Below, one piece after another: positions 8,312-16,445 of a stretch of 23,953 nt of DNA (position 1 is the first letter of the stretch; each line of letters starts with the position of its first letter). The stretch covers positions 1 through 23,953 of the forward strand of contig JBILKR010000028.1 in NCBI GenBank assembly GCA_044376575.1, read 5' to 3'. The stretch is from BA4 sp044376575. GTDB taxonomy: Bacteria; Bacteroidota; Bacteroidia; CAIKAF01. Position numbers and translations under genes: made by a program. The notes beneath the pieces are model-generated. The model was given only the letters and a program-made list of their open reading frames with translations, was not told the DNA's origin and searched no databases.

Positions 8312-8923
8312 ATGTCAATACCAGAAGTTACATTCCCTTTAATGGAGCATTTCTACACCATTCAGGGGGAAGGGTTTCATTCGGGAGAGCCCTGTTATTT
8401 TCTTCGTCTTGGTGGTTGTGATGTTGGATGCGTTTGGTGTGATGTAAAAGAATCATGGGATGCCGACCTTCATCCTAAAGTAAGTTTTGTGCAAATGACT
8501 GAATGGATTAAAGCATCAGGAGCAACACGTTGTGTAATTACCGGAGGTGAACCGCTCATGCATAATTTAAAACCTTTGACTGATGTATTGCATGCAAACA
8601 ATATCCAAGTATATATCGAAACATCCGGTGTTTATAAGTTGACCGGTGATCTTGACTGGATATGTCTATCTCCAAAAAAATTTAAAAAACCTGACTCGTC
8701 TATATATCAACATGCTGATGAACTTAAAATTATCGTTTATCATATATCCGATTTGAAATGGGGTGAAGAACATGCTGAGCATGTAAGAAAAGATTGCCAT
8801 TTGTTTTTTCAACCGGAATGGAGCAAGGAAAAAGAAATGTTACCGTTAATCATTGAATATATTAAAGCACATCCCCAATGGCGGGTTTCTTTACAAACGC
8901 ATAAATACATGAACATTCCATGA
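8312..8923 (+). CDS. queE: 7-carboxy-7-deazaguanine synthase
   Basis: A radical SAM enzyme that turns 6-carboxy-tetrahydropterin into 7-carboxy-7-deazaguanine in the queuosine/7-deazaguanine pathway. It has 203 aa, the usual short QueE length. The N-terminus LMEHFYTIQGEGFHSGEP carries the family's Q-G-E-G motif at about 18-21. The cluster-binding motif is CDVGCVWC, giving Cys36, Cys40 and Cys43 (CX3CX2C), followed by D44. The SAM-binding GGEP is in VITGGEPLMH near 76-84. The C-terminus has LFFQPEW and SLQTHKYMNIP, where the LQTHK ending is characteristic. The stop overlaps the start of the porE-like gene by 4 bases (ATGA). No queC, queD or queF is in the window. Confidence 0.96.
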   Translation: MSIPEVTFPLMEHFYTIQGEGFHSGEPCYFLRLGGCDVGCVWCDVKESWDADLHPKVSFVQMTEWIKASGATRCVITGGEPLMHNLKPLTDVLHANNIQVYIETSGVYKLTGDLDWICLSPKKFKKPDSSIYQHADELKIIVYHISDLKWGEEHAEHVRKDCHLFFQPEWSKEKEMLPLIIEYIKAHPQWRVSLQTHKYMNIP

Positions 8924-10890
8924 ATATAGTATTGAAGAATAAAAACAGTGTTACGAAGTATTTCATCTTATTATTATCTGTATTCTTTGTCATCTTTCAC
9001 ACGTCTTGTGCATCTGCTCAGGATTTTAGTATATCAAACAAAAAAGCCATCCGACTATTTGAAGAGGGATATGATTTTGCATTAAAATATAATGATCAAA
9101 AAGCAGTAGAAAAATTAAAAGAAGCCATTGAGATTGAACCCAAATTTGTAGAAGCATTATCTCTACTCGGAGAAATTTATAACGATAAAAAAGAATGGGA
9201 TCAGGCGTTGGTGTATTATCAACTGGCCATTAATGTAAATGAAAAAAAATATGCACAGTATTATTCTCTGCTTGCAGATGTTTACATGAAGCAAATGAAG
9301 TTTGATCTGGCAGTTGAATCTATTCAGAAATATTTGGAAAAGGCTAATCCCAAACAGGCAATGGCAGAAAAATATAAAATATACTTGCGAAAATGTACCA
9401 TTGCCGCTCAATTAATGTCAAACCCGGTTCCGTTTACTCCAATCAATCTTGGTGAAAATGTGAATTCATCAGCGGCAGAATATCATCCTACATTACCTGC
9501 AGACGGATCTTTTATGTTTTATACGGTAAGAGCAAAACAACAGGGAAATGCTTGTGTGATGAGCGACGGTACAACTGAAGATTTTTATGTTGTTCAACGT
9601 GAAAATTCTAACTGGACTTTAAGAAAAAATGTAGGCCCACCCATTAACAGTGAATGTAATGAAGGCGCAGGAAATATTTCACCTGACGGAAGATTTATGT
9701 TTTTTGCGGCATCAAATAATCAAGGTAGAAATTCAAGTATGGATTTATATATAGTAGAACGAAAAGGTAACGGATGGTCTGCACCTGCATCTCTCGGACC
9801 TGTTGTGAATACAGAAGGATTTGAATCACAGCCTTCTTTTTCTTCTGATGGTAAAACCTTGTATTTTGTGAGCAATCGCCCCGGTGGAGTAGGAGGCAAT
9901 GATGTGTGGATAACGATTAGAAATTCAAAAGGCGAATGGTCGGTGCCCGTAAATGCAGGTGATAAAATAAATACCAGAGGTAACGAAATTTCTCCGTTCA
10001 TACATCCGGATAATCAAACATTGTATTTCTGTTCAGATGGTCACGATGGAATGGGAGGATATGATTTTTTTATTTCAAGAAAAGATACTCAGGGGCAGTT
10101 TCAAATGCCAGAAAATTTAGGTTATCCCATCAATACAACAGCTGATGAAAGAAGCCTGGTGATTTCTGCTGATGGAACTAAAGGATATTTTGCATCAAAT
10201 AATTTTTCAGGCTTCGGTGATTATGATTTGTATATGTTTGAAATACCTCTTTCAGCAAGACCTCAGCATGTAACATATCTGAAGGGTAAGGTGTATGATA
10301 AAAAAACAAATCAGCCTTTAAAAGCTCAATTTCAGTTGATCGATGTAAGCAATTCGATGGTAGTGGTAGAATCGTATTCTGATTTACAAAACGGCCAGTT
10401 TTTAGTGAGTATTCCACCCGGAAAAAAATATGCATTGAATGTAAGCAAGGAAGGTTATTTATTTTATTCGGAGTCGTATGATGTAGCTACGCATGATTCT
10501 TTACAACCGTTTTTAATTGATATACCATTACAACCGATAGAAGTGGGTGGATCTGTAGTATTAAAAAATGTTTACTTTGAAACAGATAAGTTTTTATTGC
10601 TGAATGATTCAAAATCGGAATTGCTTGTGCTGGTTGATCTGATGAAAAATAATCCGACCATGAAAATTGAAATTGGAGGGCATACGGATAATCAGGGAAA
10701 TAAATCCTACAACCAGAAACTTTCTGAAAACCGTGCAAAGGCAGTCTATGACTTTATTATAACACAGGGTATTTCTTCTACTCGATTAACGTATAAAGGA
10801 TATGGAGATGCATCTCCTATTGCAGGTAATGATAATGAAGAAGGCAGGGCAAGAAACAGACGCACTGAATTTAAAGTGATATCAAGATAA
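8920..10890 (+). CDS. porE: PorE-like T9SS protein: TPR, beta-propeller, CRD and OmpA domains
   Basis: A 656-aa envelope protein whose domain order matches PorE (PG1058) of Porphyromonas gingivalis, a T9SS component thought to tie the complex to peptidoglycan. A signal sequence spans about 1-33, with possible cleavage after ASA. Cys30 (HTSC) lacks a good lipobox. TPR repeats span about 40-165. There are five WD40-like/PD40 blades with conserved A/S-DG and F-x-S-N patterns near 188-205, 249-264, 303-320, 356-372 and 410-426. A carboxypeptidase-regulatory-like domain spans about 452-540 (YLKGKVYDKKTNQPL). A C-terminal OmpA domain spans about 545-656, with Asp590 in GGHTDNQG and Arg605 in SENRAKA, the peptidoglycan-binding pair at the standard 15-residue spacing. 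Two T9SS cargo genes follow. Similar TPR/PD40/OmpA proteins exist that are not PorE, so the symbol is tentative. Confidence 0.85.
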   Translation: MNIVLKNKNSVTKYFILLLSVFFVIFHTSCASAQDFSISNKKAIRLFEEGYDFALKYNDQKAVEKLKEAIEIEPKFVEALSLLGEIYNDKKEWDQALVYYQLAINVNEKKYAQYYSLLADVYMKQMKFDLAVESIQKYLEKANPKQAMAEKYKIYLRKCTIAAQLMSNPVPFTPINLGENVNSSAAEYHPTLPADGSFMFYTVRAKQQGNACVMSDGTTEDFYVVQRENSNWTLRKNVGPPINSECNEGAGNISPDGRFMFFAASNNQGRNSSMDLYIVERKGNGWSAPASLGPVVNTEGFESQPSFSSDGKTLYFVSNRPGGVGGNDVWITIRNSKGEWSVPVNAGDKINTRGNEISPFIHPDNQTLYFCSDGHDGMGGYDFFISRKDTQGQFQMPENLGYPINTTADERSLVISADGTKGYFASNNFSGFGDYDLYMFEIPLSARPQHVTYLKGKVYDKKTNQPLKAQFQLIDVSNSMVVVESYSDLQNGQFLVSIPPGKKYALNVSKEGYLFYSESYDVATHDSLQPFLIDIPLQPIEVGGSVVLKNVYFETDKFLLLNDSKSELLVLVDLMKNNPTMKIEIGGHTDNQGNKSYNQKLSENRAKAVYDFIITQGISSTRLTYKGYGDASPIAGNDNEEGRARNRRTEFKVISR

Positions 10891-10906
10891 CACAAGAGTT
10901 CATCTT

Positions 10907-10938
10907 TTTGCTAATTACTATATTTTACTTACCTTTCG
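10907..10938 (+). promoter_or_regulatory. putative promoter for the SBBP/PKD cargo gene
   Basis: A -33 TTTG (10907-10910) and a -7 TACCTTTC (10930-10937, one mismatch to TAnnTTTG) are separated by 19 bases, the standard Bacteroidetes spacing. The -7 box lies 20 bases before the ATG at 10958, indicating the cargo gene can be transcribed separately from porE. Confidence 0.5.
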
Positions 10939-10957
10939 TAGTAAAATTAAGCCGGTT

Positions 10958-13900
10958 ATGGTGAAGCATATCCCTACATTTATTTCCCTTTTAATAATAA
11001 CACTTTCAGGCGTAGCTCAAAATTCATTTTTATTTGTTGAAAATAAAGGGCAGTGGACAGATCCTTTTCAATATCGTTGTGATATTCCCGGAGGCGCCTT
11101 GTTTTTACAAAGTGATGGAATAATGTATCACTTTGCTGATCATTCTGCCCGTAAGCACTATCATGGTAAAAAAGAAGTTCCTCATGATTTAACGCTAAAA
11201 GGACACGCTTACAAAGCTCATTTCGTTAACACCAATCCTTCTTCTCATCATTTTACTTCAGATCCTGTAAAATATTATTTTAATTATTTCAAAGGGAAAA
11301 ATTCAGAGCGATGGATTTCTAATGTCTATCCCAAAAAGAAAGTCTATTATCAGAACGTATGGAATAATATTGATGTTCATTATTATACAAATGATGAGCA
11401 CTTGAAGTATGATTTTGTTGTTCAGCCCGGTGGTAATCCGGCAAGTATTAAAATAAAATACGAAGGTGTAGGAGATGTTTTGCTTCAGGATGGAAGTTTA
11501 ATTTTTAAAACTACATTTTCAACGGTAACAGAACAAAAGCCATTTGCGTATCAGATGGTAAACGGAGAAAAAAAAGAAATTCCATGTGCTTTCGTGCTGG
11601 TTAATCAACAAGTTAATTTTGCAGTAGGAAATTACAATAAAAACTTACCTCTGGTAATTGATCCTACACTCATATTTAGTTCTTATACCGGATCTACAGC
11701 TGATAATTTTGGTATGACAGCTACTTACGATAATCAGGGTCATTTTTATACGGGTGGCATAGCATACAATATCGGATACCCAACAACAACCGGTGCTTAT
11801 GAAACTACATCAAATCCGAATGGAAGTTCTTTCGGAGTAACCGATGTTGTAATATCAAAGTTTTCACCTGATGGAAGTAGTTTGGTTTATTCAACTTATC
11901 TAGGTGGAGGTACAACAACTGAAGGTACAGAAACAGTGCATAGTTTAATTGTAAATAATAATGATGAATTGTTCTTGTTTGGTGTTACCAGCTCACCGGA
12001 TTTCCCTGTAACCAGTGGCGCTTACGATGCTACTTTCAATGGCGGACCTTTTATTGATTTTATGCAGAATGGAACAAACTTTAGTCAGGGAACTGATATA
12101 TATGTTTCCAAGTTTAATGCTGCCGGTAGTGATTTATTAGGTTCAACTTTTATCGGTGGAAGCGGAAATGATGGTGTAAATTATAACACCAATATATCTT
12201 TATATGATTCTTTATTGTATAACTATGGAGATCAGTTTCGTGGTGAGATTATGATTGATAATGAAGGAAATTGCTATGTGGCAACAACTACAAAATCATC
12301 TGATTTCCCTGTTGTAAATGGATTCCAAAATACGTTTGGAGGGTTACAGGATGCGGTGGTTTTTAAGTTTGATCCTACATTACAGAATCTTTTATGGAGT
12401 TCATATCTTGGTGGAACATCAAGAGATGCAGCTTACGGAATAAAAACAGATAGCTTGAATCAGGTGTACGTTGTTGGAGGTACTTCTTCAGCTGATTTTC
12501 CAACTACACCGGGTACAGTTAATACAACTTATCAGGGTGGAAAAACAGATGGATTCATTGCAAAAATTGACTCTTCAGGAAACATATTGTTGAGATCAAC
12601 ATTACTTGGAACCAATAGTTTTGATCAATTATATTTTATCGAGCTTGATAATGATAATGATGTTTATGTATATGGATTAACTCAAAATCCGGGTGCATTT
12701 CCGGTACTTAATGCTGCATATTCAAATCCAAACAGTGGACAGATTATAACAAAATTAGATAGCGCATTGTCAACAATCATATATAGCAGTCAGTTTGGTA
12801 ATGGGAATGGCCAAACAAATATTTCACCTACTGCATTTTTGGTTGATATATGCGAGAATGTTTATATCTCAGGATGGGGTGGAAGTTTGATTCAGCAAAT
12901 TCCATTAACCGGAATGCCTGTGACCAACAATGCTTTTCAGTCATCCAGCGGCGATGGATTTAATTTTTATATTTCAGTATTTAGTACCGATTTTGATTCA
13001 TTGGTTTATGCCACATATTTTGGTGGGAATCTCAGTCAGGAGCACGTGGATGGAGGTACCAGCCGATTCGATAAAAATGGTGTCATCTATCAGTCTGTTT
13101 GTGCAGGTTGCGGAAGTAATGACGATTTCCCAACTACACCCGGAGCATGGTCCCAAACCAACAACAGTTCCAATTGTAATAATGGGGTGTTCAAATTAAG
13201 TATTGATTTACCTTTTACAACTGCGGCTTTTGATCCTCCCGCAACCATTTGTAAAGGATATAATTTTCAGTTTGATAATCAATCAATCGGTGCCAATCAG
13301 TTCTATTGGGATTTTGGAGATGGAAATACATCTTCTGTTGAAGATCCTACGCATACTTTTTCAACACCTGGAACCTATACAGTAACATTGATTGCAGTAG
13401 ATACTTCCTTTATCACTTGTATCGCTTATGATACCATCTTCAAAGAAGTTACCATCATTGATAATTTAGGTAATCAGAATTTACCTGCGGAGTCAATATG
13501 TTTAGGACAAAGTACAGAAATCGGAATCACCGCACAGCCCGGATATTCATACACTTGGGTTCCCACTACCGGATTATCTGATGCTTCATTGTCTAATCCA
13601 GTCGCCAGTCCAAATACTTCAACAGATTATTATGTGCTGATTGATAATGGTATTTGTATCGATACTGCGTTTCAGTCGGTAATAGTAGATACATTGATTC
13701 CATTACCTGATTTTGATATTGCGTTCAGTGCTTCATGCTCCGGAGTTGATTTGGTTTTGCAGGACCTTTCTTTAAATGCAGATAATGTAATATATGTAGT
13801 GAACGGAGATACATTGGCTCCAGGTGATTCATTGATTAATGTTGCCTTTAGCAATACTGTCAACATTACACAAATTGCTACAAATGGATTATGTATATCC

Positions 13901-14218
13901 AGTGTATCACAAAATTTTACCGCTGGTGGATTTGGAGATTATTTTGATACACTGATCATGCCTAATGTATTTACTCCATTCGTCTCTCTGGGCATGAATG
14001 ATCAATTTTGTCCGGTAGGCACAAATGGTGAATATTGTTATGAAATGGTGATTTATAATCGTTGGGGAAGAAAAGTTTTTGAGAGTTCAGAAGACAAACC
14101 CTGCTGGGACGGATATGTTCTTGATACCTACAACGCAGCTGTTGATGGAGTGTATTTTTATATTCTAAATTACGGTGATACAGAACAAAACGGATTCTTA
14201 CAACTCATCCGGCATTGA
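10958..14218 (+). CDS. secreted SBBP-repeat and PKD protein with T9SS type B (gliding-associated) C-terminal domain
   Basis: A 1086-aa predicted cell-surface protein exported by Sec and then T9SS. The signal peptide spans about 1-20 (HIPTFISLLIITLSGVAQ). The N-terminal domain starts FVENKGQW and has PGGALFLQSDGIMYHF, the domain usually placed before SBBP repeats (I recall it as DUF7948-like). SBBP-type repeats follow from about 240 to 740, with recurring YSTYLGG / DFPTTPG / VVKFDP-like elements. A PKD domain is near 765-835 with WDFGDGNTSS at 784-793 and THTFSTPGTYTVTL. The C-terminal CHU_C/gliding motility-associated domain is at about 1000-1086: IMPNVFTPF, YNRWGRKVF, CWDGY and GVYFYIL. It likely acts as an adhesin or surface-matrix protein, but no ligand is evident. 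It directly follows the porE-like gene. Confidence 0.93.
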   Translation: MVKHIPTFISLLIITLSGVAQNSFLFVENKGQWTDPFQYRCDIPGGALFLQSDGIMYHFADHSARKHYHGKKEVPHDLTLKGHAYKAHFVNTNPSSHHFTSDPVKYYFNYFKGKNSERWISNVYPKKKVYYQNVWNNIDVHYYTNDEHLKYDFVVQPGGNPASIKIKYEGVGDVLLQDGSLIFKTTFSTVTEQKPFAYQMVNGEKKEIPCAFVLVNQQVNFAVGNYNKNLPLVIDPTLIFSSYTGSTADNFGMTATYDNQGHFYTGGIAYNIGYPTTTGAYETTSNPNGSSFGVTDVVISKFSPDGSSLVYSTYLGGGTTTEGTETVHSLIVNNNDELFLFGVTSSPDFPVTSGAYDATFNGGPFIDFMQNGTNFSQGTDIYVSKFNAAGSDLLGSTFIGGSGNDGVNYNTNISLYDSLLYNYGDQFRGEIMIDNEGNCYVATTTKSSDFPVVNGFQNTFGGLQDAVVFKFDPTLQNLLWSSYLGGTSRDAAYGIKTDSLNQVYVVGGTSSADFPTTPGTVNTTYQGGKTDGFIAKIDSSGNILLRSTLLGTNSFDQLYFIELDNDNDVYVYGLTQNPGAFPVLNAAYSNPNSGQIITKLDSALSTIIYSSQFGNGNGQTNISPTAFLVDICENVYISGWGGSLIQQIPLTGMPVTNNAFQSSSGDGFNFYISVFSTDFDSLVYATYFGGNLSQEHVDGGTSRFDKNGVIYQSVCAGCGSNDDFPTTPGAWSQTNNSSNCNNGVFKLSIDLPFTTAAFDPPATICKGYNFQFDNQSIGANQFYWDFGDGNTSSVEDPTHTFSTPGTYTVTLIAVDTSFITCIAYDTIFKEVTIIDNLGNQNLPAESICLGQSTEIGITAQPGYSYTWVPTTGLSDASLSNPVASPNTSTDYYVLIDNGICIDTAFQSVIVDTLIPLPDFDIAFSASCSGVDLVLQDLSLNADNVIYVVNGDTLAPGDSLINVAFSNTVNITQIATNGLCISSVSQNFTAGGFGDYFDTLIMPNVFTPFVSLGMNDQFCPVGTNGEYCYEMVIYNRWGRKVFESSEDKPCWDGYVLDTYNAAVDGVYFYILNYGDTEQNGFLQLIRH

Positions 14219-14233
14219 TAATAAACTTGATGT

Positions 14234-14356
14234 ATGATGTTTCGTTTGAAATTGCCTACAGATCCAAGATGGGCAAATATTGCTGAACAAAAGATAGAAG
14301 ACATTTTAACTGATCATATTTTTATATTAAAGCGTGGTTTTCAATTCGGACAATGA
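14234..14356 (+). pseudogene. 5' fragment of a miaE-like tRNA hydroxylase gene (relic)
   Basis: A 40-codon frame begins ATGATG at 14234. Residues 5-28 read LKLPTDPRW, then NIAE, then IEDILTDH. This closely matches the remembered N-terminus of Bacteroidetes tRNA-(ms2io6A)-hydroxylase (MiaE: LKLPTDPRW.N..E..IEEILTDHA.CEQKA). After the DH codon at 14315-14317 the match stops: the expected CEQKA stretch, which carries the first di-iron Glu, and the other ~160 residues of the enzyme are absent from all frames. The frame instead continues with 12 unrelated residues to TGA at 14354. It therefore looks like a deletion remnant with a breakpoint near 14318, lying between two T9SS cargo genes. It could still be translated as a short peptide. 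Confidence 0.7.
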
Positions 14357-14368
14357 ATTATTTATTGA

Positions 14369-14376
14369 TATATTTG
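14369..14376 (+). promoter_or_regulatory. putative -7 element for the anchor-J cargo gene
   Basis: TATATTTG matches TAnnTTTG exactly and lies 17 bases before the ATG at 14394. Only a weak TTCG is found at the -33 position. It also argues against the upstream GTG at 14334 as the start of the next gene. Confidence 0.4.
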
Positions 14377-14393
14377 AATTAAACATTTTAATT

Positions 14394-15416
14394 ATGAATA
14401 AAATTTATACACTTTTTATTGCACTTCTATTTTCTTCATTTTCAATGATGGCTCAAGACACCATCTTTTTTGAAAATTTTGAAAATGATACCATCGATTA
14501 TTTATTTGAAGACATTCCCTCAGGAACTGCAAACGATCCTATAGGTTATAATTACGATGAAGATCAGTTACCTGATGGTAGTCCATCAAATCGTCCGGGA
14601 GTATGGTTCAGGGCTTTTGGTTTTGCGGATGTTGATTCAACCAATATCGTTTTTGCAAGTAACTCATGGACAAACAATGGAACTGAACCAGTTAAAAACT
14701 GGTTTATTCTTCCTGCATTGCAGATTACAGACGGACCAACAGCGATACTTTCATGGAAATCCGCTCCTTTCCAAACACCATACTATTGCGATGGGTATAA
14801 GGTATTAGTGTCAACAACTACGAATGATGTTTCTGCATTTACAGATACGCTATTTGTAGCAGCTGAATATTTATCCGGACCTTCTACCAATGGTGGAAAT
14901 TATGCATTATATAACTTCTCTGCAGGCTTTCTTCATGGAGAAGATGGAACATATACTGAACCCAATCCGGATGGTGATAATGATCCGTCAACTGACTCGC
15001 CTGGAGATACAGCAAGAATGACAGGTGTGCTAAGGCCTTTCTCTGTTTCACTCTCAAATTATGACGATCAACTGATATATGTTGCTTTTATGCATAATTC
15101 GATTGATGATAATTTATTATCTATAGATGATGTTTTGGTTACAGAAACAACAGATATTTTCTTTAGCTTGAATAATAGTGATGATATACAAGTTTCAGTA
15201 TATCCTAATCCTGCACAATCTCATATCAATATTGTAATGAATACAAATGAACTGGTTGTTGCTGAATTAATTGATCAGGCTGGTAAAGTTGTTATGGTTC
15301 AGAATATTACTGAAAATGGGATGCTGAATGTTGAGACTTTATCAAATGGAATGTATGTTCTAAAGTTAAATTCATCAACGCATTCAATGACGAAGAAAGT
15401 GGTCATCAGCCATTAA
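14394..15416 (+). CDS. secreted choice-of-anchor-J-like protein with T9SS type A sorting domain
   Basis: A 340-aa predicted T9SS cargo protein. The signal peptide spans 1-21, with the hydrophobic core IYTLFIALLFSSFSMMAQ cleaved after AQ. The mature part opens with DTIFFENFEND and continues through VWFRAFGF, NWFILPALQI and ILSWKSAP. This is the pattern of choice-of-anchor-J (cleaved adhesin/MAM-like jelly-roll) domains, to about residue 250. The C-terminal 70 residues form the Por secretion (type A) sorting domain: VSVYPNPAQSHINI, VAELIDQAGKVV, LSNGMYVLKL and KKVVISH. The frame extends upstream to GTG 14334, but ATG 14394 places the signal peptide at the N-terminus and follows a -7 box, so it was chosen. 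Surface adhesion is plausible, with no specific ligand. A terminator follows 15 bases after the stop. Confidence 0.9.
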   Translation: MNKIYTLFIALLFSSFSMMAQDTIFFENFENDTIDYLFEDIPSGTANDPIGYNYDEDQLPDGSPSNRPGVWFRAFGFADVDSTNIVFASNSWTNNGTEPVKNWFILPALQITDGPTAILSWKSAPFQTPYYCDGYKVLVSTTTNDVSAFTDTLFVAAEYLSGPSTNGGNYALYNFSAGFLHGEDGTYTEPNPDGDNDPSTDSPGDTARMTGVLRPFSVSLSNYDDQLIYVAFMHNSIDDNLLSIDDVLVTETTDIFFSLNNSDDIQVSVYPNPAQSHINIVMNTNELVVAELIDQAGKVVMVQNITENGMLNVETLSNGMYVLKLNSSTHSMTKKVVISH

Positions 15417-15431
15417 TATATTTAATTTGAT

Positions 15432-15464
15432 AAAAAAAGGGTTTGCACTGCAAACCCTTTTTTT
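15432..15464. terminator. bidirectional Rho-independent terminator
   Basis: A near-perfect palindrome: AAAAAAAGGGTTTGC, loop ACT, GCAAACCCTTTTTTT. The A-run on one side and T-run on the other allow it to end both the rightward cargo gene (stop 15416) and the leftward LysM gene (stop 15469), which converge here. Confidence 0.92.
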
Positions 15465-15468
15465 ATGT

Positions 15469-16389
15469 TTAAGATTTATTTTTTCGTAGATGTAATTTAT
15501 CACCACTCTTCAGCAAACTACCCAAATCCATATTGTTTTTACTTAATAAAGACCGGACAGTAATACCATACGATTGTGCGATGGAATAAAATGTATCCCC
15601 GGGTTTTACCAAATGAAAGTCAAATCCTTCTTCAGCAGTAGATCTCTTGGGCTCAAGAAAAATCAATTGATTTTCATATAACTCATCATCTGTTCCTAGT
15701 TCATTATATGTTTCTATTTGCGAAACCTTAAGTCCGAAATCAGTTGCAATACCATTTTTAGTTTGTCCTTTGTTTACCTTAATTGCCCTTAATCCATTGA
15801 TAAAAAACACCATTCCTGTTCCCTGTTGATTTGTCTTCGCTGTTGTCGGTGCTTCTGTTGTATTGTAAGGTTTTTGTGCAATGGTCTGCACTGGCATATC
15901 AAACTCATACAACTTATATTTTTCAATCAATCCGATAAGTTGCTCTGCGTATGTCGGATTTGTAGCATATCCAGCTGCTTTTAAACCTTTTGCCCAGCCT
16001 TGATAGTCAGATAATTCTAAACTAAATAACGATTTGTATCGCTCTCTTGAAGAAAGAAAATCGGCATGATCTTCATACGACTCAAGCACATTATTATACT
16101 TTCTGAAACACTCGTTTGGTGCATCATCATCTTTGGTATAGGTCTTACCGGTCCAGGTAGTATGGCATTTAATTCCAAAATGATTATTTGCATTTATTGC
16201 CAGTTCACTGTTACCATTCGAGGATTCAAGGATACCCTGTGCCAGAGTAATACTTGCTGGAATTTTTTTGAGTTTCATATTCTCAACAGCAGCGTCTTTA
16301 TATGTTCTGATATAGTCGTCCGCAGTAAAATTCTGTCCCCAGCATTGAAATACAATGAATAATGAAATTAATGTTGTTGCCTTTTTCAT
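15469..16389 (-). CDS. peptidoglycan N-acetylglucosaminidase (GH73-like) with C-terminal LysM
   Basis: A 306-aa exported cell-wall hydrolase that cuts the glycan backbone of peptidoglycan. The signal peptide spans 1-19 (MKKATTLISLFIVFQCWGQ). The glucosaminidase domain spans about 22-162: IPASITLAQGILESSNG with the likely catalytic acid Glu55, NNHFGIKC, and AAGYATNPTYAEQLIGLI. A Thr/Gln-rich linker covers about 165-190. Residues 197-248 look like a degenerate LysM-type repeat (IKVNKGQTKNGIATDFGL). A canonical LysM spans about 259-302: HLVKPGDTFYSIAQSYGI and LKSGDKLHL. Its likely role is septum or envelope remodelling. It is monocistronic as far as visible, convergent with the cargo gene through the shared terminator and divergent from the membrane-protein gene. 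Confidence 0.94.
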   Translation of the reverse strand: MKKATTLISLFIVFQCWGQNFTADDYIRTYKDAAVENMKLKKIPASITLAQGILESSNGNSELAINANNHFGIKCHTTWTGKTYTKDDDAPNECFRKYNNVLESYEDHADFLSSRERYKSLFSLELSDYQGWAKGLKAAGYATNPTYAEQLIGLIEKYKLYEFDMPVQTIAQKPYNTTEAPTTAKTNQQGTGMVFFINGLRAIKVNKGQTKNGIATDFGLKVSQIETYNELGTDDELYENQLIFLEPKRSTAEEGFDFHLVKPGDTFYSIAQSYGITVRSLLSKNNMDLGSLLKSGDKLHLRKNKS

Positions 16390-16445
16390 ACTTCTTTTTT
16401 TTACAAAGTAACCATACTCTTACATGAGTTTTCTCTATCTTTCAC

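Noticed and set aside
9007..9024. Possible lipoprotein signal (Cys30) in the PorE-like protein
   Set aside because: The residues before the Cys (HTS) do not fit a lipobox; cleavage after ASA by ordinary signal peptidase is as likely.
11690..13180. Repeated segments that could suggest a DNA repeat or CRISPR-like array
   Set aside because: They are divergent protein-level SBBP repeats within one coding sequence, with no constant direct repeats or spacers.
14334..14393. GTG 14334 start for the anchor-J cargo protein
   Set aside because: It would put 20 residues in front of a standard signal peptide and would start upstream of the likely -7 box.
16404..16411. Reverse-strand TTACTTTG as promoter of the LysM gene
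   Set aside because: There is one mismatch in the TA pair and no -33 TTTG at 19 bases; too weak to list.
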